This document shows, piece by piece, positions 3,873 to 10,023 of a stretch of 11,090 bases of DNA. The stretch is from JAMLHN01 sp035708745 (lineage in GTDB: Bacteria; Chloroflexota; Chloroflexia; Thermomicrobiales; UBA6265): NCBI GenBank assembly GCA_035708745.1, contig DASTFJ010000229.1, forward strand, positions 1 through 11,090, given 5' to 3'. Under the pieces are notes generated by a model. The model did not search any database. It was not told the origin of the DNA and saw only the letters and a list, made by a program, of their open reading frames with translations. Each line of letters begins with the position of its first letter. Position 1 is the stretch's first letter. Made by a program: the position numbers and the translations under genes.

Positions 3873-6724
3873 ATCCGCACCTCCACCGTGGCGCCTTCTG
3901 CGAGCACGAGCTGCCCGCTGGCGTCGAACCCGTCGGATTCGACCAGGCAGGCATCGATCGGGATACCCGTGAGGGCATAGGTCCCTGCCGGAGCGGTGCC
4001 CTGGGCCGACCCATCGTCACCGAACTGCAGGTCGAACGGAGTGCCGGATTGCCCCGGCGCTGGCTCGAACGTCAGCGAAGCGGGTCCGGTTCCTGGCGCG
4101 CATTGCGTCTTGATCACGGTCGTGCCCGGACAGGTGAAGAGCTGCCCAGTCACGGTGGCGCCCTGTCCCGCTGGAATGTCGTACCAGCTACAGGCCAGCG
4201 CCTCCCCCGGAAGCAGGGTGACGCCAATTTGCCCATCGGGACCGGCGTAGGCAACCGGAATGAATGGGCTTTCGCTTGAAAGATCGCGCTGGTCGCTCAC
4301 GCAATTGGCGATGAACGCGCTTTCGATTTCCGGGGGCAGCGCCGCGCGCAACACGTAGGAGCCAGGCGGCAGATCGGTCAAGGAAAGCTCCCCACCCGCG
4401 TTGGAAGCCGCCTGGTGCGCGCTTCCATCCGGCCCGGTCATGGTGAAATCGATCCCGATCGCCGGATCCGGGCAGTCGCCAGATGGGGCCATATCGGCGG
4501 AATAGAGATCGTAGCCCGGTGGGCAACTGAACGCGACCAGAGCCAGAGTGGCCGTCGCGTTGGCGTTTTCCGACGTCTGGCTCGGTTCCGTCGTTCCGCC
4601 AGACGATCCCTGGTTCGTGCTCGAGCCACCACTCTGACCGCCCGTACCGCTCTGTGTGGTCCCGTTGTCGCTTCCGGAACCGGAGCTCGATTCCTCGGTG
4701 GCGTCCGTGGTTGGACTGGCCCCCGCGCCGGCGGATTCGTCCGCGGTGGTGTTTTCATCGGTCGTTGAGACGTCCGCCGCCGGGCTGGCCTCTGTCGCGG
4801 CGGATTCGTCCCCCGCGGCGTTCTCATCGGCAGCGGAGCCATCCGCCTCCGGGCTGGCAACTCCCGTATCCACGATGGCGATCGGCCTGAAGTAGTACTC
4901 GCAGACCACCTGATAGTCGAGTGGAACGTTGTAGAGCACGAACCCGCCGTTGAATGGTTTCCAATTGGTGGGAATCGCGCCGATGCCGATGAAGGGCGCA
5001 TCGCCGCAGAAGGTCTTCATGACCGAATACGCCTGGGGCCCCGTGGACGAGATCGAGAGATATCCCACTGGCACGTGCTCCTGGAAGAGCGCATATCCGT
5101 CGGTGCTGGTGGCGCTGAGATCGAAGTTCGCGTTCGACGAAAGTTCGAACATCGCGCCGGAGATTCCTGCCTGGCATTGCTGCGCATAGGTGAGGCGCGG
5201 CGTGTCTGCCGTGGGCGCGAAGGTGAGCGGGCAGCTCCTGGCGGTGATATCGAGGTAGCCGTAATTGAGTCCCTTGACATCGAACCAGTTGCATTCTGTT
5301 TCGAAATGCGGCTGGACATTGGCGACAAAGCCGGTATTGTTCACGACCGTTTGCTCGACCCAGGGATCGACGATGTGATTCCAGTCGTCGGCGTTATAGG
5401 TGCGACAAAAGATTCGAGCTGAGGAATAGCCCAGCGGCGCGGTCTCCCGGATCGTAAAGGAACCGGGGCCGAAGTTGATGAACCCGAGATAGCCGTCGGA
5501 ATCGGTTTCGTTGCCAGCGCTGCTCCCTCCCGGGAAGAGAAGCTCGAAATAGGCGACCTGCGGTTCCGGGCAGGCATGCAGCAGCAGGTCCATATCGAAC
5601 GCGGCGGTATTGGTCCCATCCGGGCAGACGTATTTGTGCAGCAGCACGGTGCCATATTCGTCTTCGGTCAGCCAGCTATCGAACCAGATGCAGTCGATCG
5701 CGTCACCCGGATTGACGGTGATGGACACCGAGAAGGTGTCGCCCGGTTCTTCGGTGAATCCGATCTCCTGGGATGCCTGCAGCGGACCGTGCGAAGCGGT
5801 GAAGGGCTGGGTGTAACAGAAGACCCGCACCGGATCGAAAGACGCAGCGGCAAGCTGCTGGATGGTTACCGTGCCAAACGGCACATTCTGATAGCTGGTT
5901 GCGCCGATACTCCCGGTGTATTGCTGGGTGGCGGGATCGCCATTGATGATGAAGTTGGCGTCCCGGTCGGGGCGGGTGCAATTCGCCAGCAGCTCGTCGA
6001 CCGTCGCAATCGCGGCGTCATAGTGGAATGGGCATTCCCAGGCGCGAATATCGAGCCGCGTGCCTTCTGGCTGTGCCCCCTGCGCCGCCGACGGAGGGGA
6101 CGCCTCGGCTTGTGCCGCATCGGGCGACTCCGCAACCGCGGCCTCGGGCTGCTGGGCCACCGATTCGCCCTGCGCATCCGGCGGTCTGCTCGGTAGATCG
6201 AACCAGTAACACGACACATCCCCATAGCCGGTCAACGTGGGATCGGTGACGCCAATATCCAGCCGGCCGCCTGGAGCCGAAAGCGTCTGCTCCATATATC
6301 CAAACGAGGGATCGAAGTGCATGCCGAACTGGCAGCGCACCACTGGACTGTCGTATCCGGCGGGAACGGTTTGCTGGATGGCATAGGGAGCCGTCGACGG
6401 AATCTCGTGCCACTCGGTAGCGCCCAATGAATCGGTCGGATGGGTTTGCGGCGCGAAGGTTGGATCCTGCGATGTCAGGGTGAATGCGACATTCGGCGCT
6501 GCTTGCGGACAGACGCCGATCGCGTCGATCACCGTGCCCACCGTGGGATCGACCCCGGCTGGGCAGGTGTGCTCGTAGAGATGGATGAGCTTGATTTGGG
6601 GTTGCGCCACCGGTTGGGCTACTGGCGACTGCGCGGCGACCGGCAGCGCCGTCAAGAGCAGGGCGATGCCGATGACCACGGTGAGCAGGTGAATTCCGGA
6701 CTGGGGTCGTGAGGAAGGTGCCAT
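3851..6724 (-). CDS. Large exported protein of six four-cysteine modules
   Basis: 957 residues. An N-terminal signal peptide (about 1-32, hydrophobic core 'IHLLTVVIGIALLLTALPVA') predicts export; no C-terminal anchor, sortase motif or transmembrane helix is visible. The body consists of six modules beginning with a 'CPxG'-like segment and mostly ending in C-x-W-F-D or a variant: 44-178, 224-349, 358-482, 489-612, 725-851 and a shorter 856-954. Each has exactly four Cys: 54/72/131/172; 231/249/303/345; 367/385/440/478; 498/517/573/608; 734/751/808/845; 865/875/926/954. Mid-module patterns such as 'FTIRETAPLGYSSARIFC' and 'LPPGSYVLRAALP' recall Cna-B/SpaA- or transthyretin-like beta-sandwiches (inference). 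Linkers are Ala/Gln/Glu-rich (180-222), a twice-repeated 'DEN..DES..ASP' stretch (about 629-674), then Ser/Gly/Thr-rich (679-720). Probably a disulfide-bonded surface or extracellular matrix-like protein. ATG 6724 has GGAGGT 11 nt upstream. Function unknown. Confidence 0.85.
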   Translation of the reverse strand: MAPSSRPQSGIHLLTVVIGIALLLTALPVAAQSPVAQPVAQPQIKLIHLYEHTCPAGVDPTVGTVIDAIGVCPQAAPNVAFTLTSQDPTFAPQTHPTDSLGATEWHEIPSTAPYAIQQTVPAGYDSPVVRCQFGMHFDPSFGYMEQTLSAPGGRLDIGVTDPTLTGYGDVSCYWFDLPSRPPDAQGESVAQQPEAAVAESPDAAQAEASPPSAAQGAQPEGTRLDIRAWECPFHYDAAIATVDELLANCTRPDRDANFIINGDPATQQYTGSIGATSYQNVPFGTVTIQQLAAASFDPVRVFCYTQPFTASHGPLQASQEIGFTEEPGDTFSVSITVNPGDAIDCIWFDSWLTEDEYGTVLLHKYVCPDGTNTAAFDMDLLLHACPEPQVAYFELLFPGGSSAGNETDSDGYLGFINFGPGSFTIRETAPLGYSSARIFCRTYNADDWNHIVDPWVEQTVVNNTGFVANVQPHFETECNWFDVKGLNYGYLDITARSCPLTFAPTADTPRLTYAQQCQAGISGAMFELSSNANFDLSATSTDGYALFQEHVPVGYLSISSTGPQAYSVMKTFCGDAPFIGIGAIPTNWKPFNGGFVLYNVPLDYQVVCEYYFRPIAIVDTGVASPEADGSAADENAAGDESAATEASPAADVSTTDENTTADESAGAGASPTTDATEESSSGSGSDNGTTQSGTGGQSGGSSTNQGSSGGTTEPSQTSENANATATLALVAFSCPPGYDLYSADMAPSGDCPDPAIGIDFTMTGPDGSAHQAASNAGGELSLTDLPPGSYVLRAALPPEIESAFIANCVSDQRDLSSESPFIPVAYAGPDGQIGVTLLPGEALACSWYDIPAGQGATVTGQLFTCPGTTVIKTQCAPGTGPASLTFEPAPGQSGTPFDLQFGDDGSAQGTAPAGTYALTGIPIDACLVESDGFDASGQLVLAEGATVEVRIYTCGGS

Positions 6725-6735
6725 AACAGGTCAAG

Positions 6736-6741
6736 ACCTCC
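6736..6741 (-). promoter_or_regulatory. Ribosome binding site of the modular exported protein
   Basis: Read on the minus strand, GGAGGT lies 11 nt before the ATG at 6724. It supports this start and the signal peptide that follows. Confidence 0.6.
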
Positions 6742-6827
6742 GGATTAGCTGGGATGTGCCTATCCATCATCCCACCATCTCACCCGATTGCAAGTAGAGG
6801 CAGCATCGTATTGTCACGTCCCGAAAA

Positions 6828-6856
6828 TTGACTTCGCTTGGAATGCTTGCAAGAAT
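6828..6856 (+). promoter_or_regulatory. Possible sigma-70 type promoter
   Basis: TTGACT (6828-6833, 5 of 6 consensus) and AAGAAT (6851-6856, 4 of 6) are separated by 17 bp, in the AT-richer divergent spacer 6725-6910. This would start a transcript about 50 bp before the methyltransferase at 6911. The -10 is weak. Confidence 0.35.
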
Positions 6857-6910
6857 TCCGAAAACATACAGCCCATCTGAGTTGCATGCGTGAAAGGCTG
6901 ATTACTCTCT

Positions 6911-7996
6911 ATGACCGTGCCTCTTGTACCTCCAGACGAGCTCGCCGGACGGCTCTTTTCCTCCATGCTCGGCGGATTCGACCTCTTCGCCGTATATATC
7001 GGCGACCAGCTCGGCTTCTATCGATCGCTGGCGGCCGATGGTCCGGCCACCAGCACCCAACTGGCCGAGCGCACCGGCGCCAACGAACGATATGTGCGCG
7101 AATGGCTGGAACAACAAGCGGTCACCGGTTTTCTCACGGTGGACGATTACGCCCAACCGGCAACCGAACGCGTCTTTTCCCTGCCGCGGGAATACGAAGC
7201 GGTCTTCGTCGATCCCGACAGCTTCATCGGCATGGCCCAGGGCGCGCAAATATTCGTCGGCGCGGTTGCGCCGCTGCCCAGGTTACTGGAGGCGTTCCGC
7301 AGCGGCGACGGCGTTCCCTACGACGCCTATGGACGCGATCTGGCCGCCGGTCAGGCCCGCTTCAACCGCCCGATGCTGCTCCATCAGCTCGCCCAGGAAT
7401 ACATTCCGGCCATGCCCGACATCGACGCCCGGCTCAAAGCCGACCCACCGGCCAAGGTGGCCGATATCGGCATGGGCATGGCGTGGTCGTCGATCGGGCT
7501 GGCCCGTGGCTATCCGAAGATCACGGTCGATGGCTACGATCTGGACGCCTATTCGGTCGAGCAGGCGAACGCCAACATCGCCGCCGAGGGTTTGAGCGGC
7601 CGGGTGGTCTGCCATTGTCGCGACGCGGGCGACTCCGAGCTGGCCGGGCAATACGATTTCGCGCTGGCGGTGGAATGCGTGCACGACATGGCGAACCCGG
7701 TGGCGGTGCTGAGCGCCATGCGCCGGCTGGTCGGGCCCGGCGGGACCGCCCTCATCATCGACGAGCGCGCGGACGAATCGTTCCTGCCGCATGGCGCCGA
7801 TCAGGAACGTATGTTGTACGGCTTCAGCATTCTCCATTGCCTCCCGGTGGGCATGGGAAATCCCGATTCCGCGCAAACTGGCGCGGTCATGCGGCCCGGC
7901 CTCTTCCGCCGGTATGCCGCCGAAGCGGGTTTTACCTCGGTCGAGATCCTGCCGGTCGAAAGCGACGCCTTCTACTTCTACCGGCTGACGGCCTGA
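6911..7996 (+). CDS. Winged-helix/SAM-dependent methyltransferase, Rv2258c-like
   Basis: 361 residues in two parts. Residues about 15-100 are an N-terminal winged-helix domain of the Rv2258c type ('FDLFAVYIGDQLGFYRSLAA', 'TSTQLAERTGANERYVREWL', then 'GFLTVDDY'), used for dimerisation rather than DNA binding in this fold class. Residues about 150-361 are a class I methyltransferase: motif I 'KVADIGMGMAWSSIGLARGY' (182-201), acidic 'DGYDLDAYSVEQANANI' (207-223), 'YDFALAVECVHDMANPV' (248-264), and 'LVGPGGTALIIDERADES' (273-290). Most relatives have G-C-G-x-G in motif I; here it reads G-M-G-M-A. ATG 6911 has only a weak GAAAGG site 13 nt upstream, but the protein pattern begins straight after it. 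It is divergent from the modular exported protein and 135 bp upstream of the dehydrogenase gene. The substrate cannot be predicted; cytoplasmic. Confidence 0.88.
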   Translation: MTVPLVPPDELAGRLFSSMLGGFDLFAVYIGDQLGFYRSLAADGPATSTQLAERTGANERYVREWLEQQAVTGFLTVDDYAQPATERVFSLPREYEAVFVDPDSFIGMAQGAQIFVGAVAPLPRLLEAFRSGDGVPYDAYGRDLAAGQARFNRPMLLHQLAQEYIPAMPDIDARLKADPPAKVADIGMGMAWSSIGLARGYPKITVDGYDLDAYSVEQANANIAAEGLSGRVVCHCRDAGDSELAGQYDFALAVECVHDMANPVAVLSAMRRLVGPGGTALIIDERADESFLPHGADQERMLYGFSILHCLPVGMGNPDSAQTGAVMRPGLFRRYAAEAGFTSVEILPVESDAFYFYRLTA

Positions 7997-8039
7997 TTCG
8001 GCAATCCGTTCGGCCATCGAGCGGTCCAATCTGAAACCA

Positions 8040-8087
8040 GCGCGACCGGGGCGATGTCCATATCATGAAGGCTGGACATTGTCGCGC
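8040..8087. repeat. Long interrupted inverted repeat between two genes
   Basis: ATGTCCA (8054-8060) pairs with TGGACAT (8073-8079) across a 12-base loop. An outer GCGCGAC (8040-8046) pairs with GTCGCGC (8081-8087), leaving an asymmetric internal bulge on the left arm. It begins 44 bp after the methyltransferase stop and ends 44 bp before the dehydrogenase start. No T-run follows; it could be a terminator-like or leader structure, or an operator. Confidence 0.45.
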
Positions 8088-8117
8088 CCGATGGGGAGAT
8101 CGACCGGGCCGGCTGCC

Positions 8118-8125
8118 AAAGGAGG
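8118..8125 (+). promoter_or_regulatory. Very strong ribosome binding site
   Basis: AAAGGAGG, near-perfectly complementary to the 16S 3' end, lies 6 nt before ATG 8132. It is the best Shine-Dalgarno in the window and fixes the start of the exported dehydrogenase. Confidence 0.8.
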
Positions 8126-8131
8126 CGACGA

Positions 8132-9361
8132 ATGCCGGCGCACGACAAACACATCGTCCTGCCGATGCTGCTGATCGCAGTGGTAGCCCTCATGCCGCTC
8201 CTCTATGGAAGCGTCCAAGACACATCAGCCCAAGGGAAAGCACCACTGATCGTCGACGATGCGGCCTCGGCCAATCCCGATCTGGCGCCGGTGCAGCTCA
8301 CCGCCGCCGGTGACGCCCAGGCGCCCGGATCGCAACTGCTGCTGCCCGCGGGATTCACCGCAACCGTCGTCGCCAGCGGACTTTCTGCTCCGCGGTTCAT
8401 GGCCTTCGACCGGGACGGCAGCTTGCTGGTGGCCGATCAGGATGCCGGCGCGATCTATCGCTACGGACCGAATGCGGACACCACGATCGAACCGAGCGGG
8501 CAAGCCCCCGAACCCCTGATCTCCGGGCTGACCGGCCCGTCCAGCCTGGCATTTACCGACATCGACGGCGCCACCTGGCTCTATGTCGGGGAAGAGTCCC
8601 AGATCACCCGCTTCCCTTACGGCGAGGGCGGAGAGATCGGCGAAGGTGAAGTGATCGTTCCCGATCTCCCCACCGGTGGGCACCACACGCGCACCGTGGC
8701 CTTTGGCGAAGATGGCAAGCTCTATGTCGGCATCGGCTCGTCCTGCAATATCTGCGCCGAAGATGACGAGCGCCGCGCGGCCGTGATGCGTTACGACGCG
8801 GACGGCTCCAACGGCGAGCGCTTCGCCTGGGGCCTGCGCAACCCGGTCGGGCTCGCCTTCGAACCCGGCACCAACACCCTCTGGGCCACCGTGAACGAGC
8901 GGGACGATCAGGGCAACGAAATCCCGCCGGATTTGGTAACCATCGTCACCGAAGACGCGAATTACGGCTGGCCCGATTGCCAACCGCCCGATGCCACCCC
9001 GCAAGAGGCGGGCGCCGATTGCTCCGGCATCACCCCGCCGACGGTCGGCATCCAGGCGCATTCCGCGCCGCTCGGTCTCGCCTTTTCCACCGGCGACCAG
9101 TTCCCCGATGCCTGGCAGGACGGCATCTTCGTGGTCCAGCATGGGTCCTGGAACCGCCAGCCCCCGGCCGAACCGAAGCTCATCTATGTGACCCTCGAAA
9201 ACGGCGCGCCCACCGCCGTCACCGACTTCGTCACCGGCTGGCAGGACGAAAACGGCAACCGCTGGGGCCGTCCCGCCGGGGTGATCGTCGCCCCGGATGG
9301 CAGTCTCATCATCTCCGACGACACCGCCGGCGTCCTCTACCGCATCGCCTATACCGGGTGA
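8132..9361 (+). CDS. Exported sorbosone/glucose dehydrogenase-like (PQQ-type) beta-propeller
   Basis: 409 residues. Residues 7-33 are a signal peptide (hydrophobic 'IVLPMLLIAVVALMPLLYGS', cleavage near 'TSA-QG'). The mature part is a six-bladed propeller of the GSDH/L-sorbosone dehydrogenase family. Family marks in order are 'LPAGFTATVVASGLSAPRFM' (71-90), 'GGHHTRTVAFGEDGKLYVGI' (182-201) with the His expected to act as base and contact PQQ in soluble glucose dehydrogenase, 'SSCNICAEDDERRAAVMRYD' (203-222), 'WGLRNPVGLAFEP' (233-245), 'NYGWPDC' (277-283), 'HSAPLGLAFSTGDQFPDAWQ' (310-329) and 'GRPAGVIVAPDGSLIISDD' (379-397). Members oxidise aldoses or sorbosone with PQQ and pass electrons to a carrier; many homologues have no proven activity. 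No PQQ synthesis genes are in the window. Acts outside the cytoplasmic membrane. It follows the methyltransferase by 135 bp with a hairpin between them, so it may have its own transcript. Confidence 0.88.
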   Translation: MPAHDKHIVLPMLLIAVVALMPLLYGSVQDTSAQGKAPLIVDDAASANPDLAPVQLTAAGDAQAPGSQLLLPAGFTATVVASGLSAPRFMAFDRDGSLLVADQDAGAIYRYGPNADTTIEPSGQAPEPLISGLTGPSSLAFTDIDGATWLYVGEESQITRFPYGEGGEIGEGEVIVPDLPTGGHHTRTVAFGEDGKLYVGIGSSCNICAEDDERRAAVMRYDADGSNGERFAWGLRNPVGLAFEPGTNTLWATVNERDDQGNEIPPDLVTIVTEDANYGWPDCQPPDATPQEAGADCSGITPPTVGIQAHSAPLGLAFSTGDQFPDAWQDGIFVVQHGSWNRQPPAEPKLIYVTLENGAPTAVTDFVTGWQDENGNRWGRPAGVIVAPDGSLIISDDTAGVLYRIAYTG

Positions 9362-9464
9362 TCCAGTGGCTCAACATCCCCGATTCGTTACTGAATTTGC
9401 CCGAAGGCTGTTCGGTAAGGGAGTAGATACGTGATACTCGAAATGGGATTCGCTTCTAACTGCT

Positions 9465-9662
9465 GTGGCAGCTCGGATCGTCAATGACGGCATGACGACC
9501 TCCGAGGATATCCGGAAATCCCTAGGACAATCCGAAGTTTTTACCGACTACGCCATGCAGCCCTTCGTAAGTCAGGGGTGGATCGAAGCCGCTGCCCTGA
9601 CAGGTGGTGGCTGGGACATAGTCGGGGCACCCCCGGAACTGAGGCGGCAGTTTCTTGACTAG
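9465..9662 (+). CDS. Small winged-helix-like protein, hypothetical
   Basis: A 65-residue frame. 'MTTSEDIRKSLGQSEVFTDY', 'AMQPFVSQGWIEAAALTGGG' and 'WDIVGAPPELRRQFLD' look like the recognition part of a winged helix: short helix, turn, second helix, then a beta wing. The preceding 'VAARIVNDG' would be the end of helix 1, so GTG 9465 was kept; ATG 9492 is an alternative start giving 56 residues. No good ribosome site precedes either, and the frame is closed by TGA at 9432. It could be a tiny regulator or the C-terminal remnant of a larger DNA-binding gene. The terminator-like hairpin 25 bp after its stop supports a real 3' end. Function not assignable. Confidence 0.45.
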   Translation: MAARIVNDGMTTSEDIRKSLGQSEVFTDYAMQPFVSQGWIEAAALTGGGWDIVGAPPELRRQFLD

Positions 9663-9686
9663 GGGAACTGAACGGGATCTGAATTC

Positions 9687-9710
9687 TGGGCCGTTTCACT
9701 GGCCCATTTT
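9687..9710 (+). terminator. Rho-independent terminator-like hairpin
   Basis: TGGGCC (9687-9692) and GGCCCA (9701-9706) form a perfect 6-bp GC-rich stem with an 8-base loop, followed directly by TTTT (9707-9710). It lies 25 bp after the small winged-helix ORF. The T-tract is short, so efficiency is uncertain. Confidence 0.55.
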
Positions 9711-9914
9711 GGTAGGGACCACAGGGTAAAGCGAGCCACGACGTTTCGTTTGGGCAGTAAGCCCGCGACCCCAATAGTCGCAAACCGCCGTGCCCCTGAA
9801 AATCATGTTCCAATGCCTGTTTTCAAACGTGGGCCGGATTGGGATCATCCGCAAACGGTACGTTCAACCCCTCAATAAAAGTGTGCCAACAACTTTGAAC
9901 AGAGAAATTGCCTA

Positions 9915-9937
9915 TCCGAATTTTGGCTAAATTCGGA
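9915..9937. repeat. Perfect 9-bp inverted repeat upstream of the lower-GC gene
   Basis: TCCGAATTT and AAATTCGGA flank the 5-base spacer TGGCT. The element is 87 bp before ATG 10024. It is AT-rich in the centre and has no poly-T on the plus side, which fits an operator for a dimeric regulator better than a terminator. A TAAAAT hexamer (9951-9956) just downstream could be a -10 element, but no good -35 is found. Confidence 0.55.
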
Positions 9938-10023
9938 CATGGCCATTTGCTAAAATCCGCAAATCACGCGCACAAGTTAAATCCCAATGTGCAATTCACC
10001 TTTAGACCGGATCGAATAAAGCG

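Larger units (their letters stand above)
9663..10023. other. Gene-free spacer at a GC drop
   Basis: This 361-bp stretch carries the hairpin at 9687-9710 and the inverted repeat at 9915-9937 but no supported gene on either strand. A 90-codon minus-strand open frame overlaps the left part and shows no recognisable pattern. Composition changes from GC-rich on the left to AT-richer from roughly 9810 onward. I see no tRNA, integrase or clear direct repeats marking an attachment site. Confidence 0.5.

Noticed and set aside
5576..6196. 206-residue plus-strand open frame
   Set aside because: Antisense shadow of the modular exported protein, whose regular cysteine modules prove the minus-strand frame.
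7283..8029. 248-residue minus-strand open frame
   Set aside because: Antisense shadow of the Rv2258c-like methyltransferase; His/Arg-rich and without family pattern.
8225..9142. 305-residue open frame on the minus strand
   Set aside because: Lies entirely antisense to the sorbosone-dehydrogenase-like gene, has no recognisable domain, and such antisense frames are common in GC-rich DNA.
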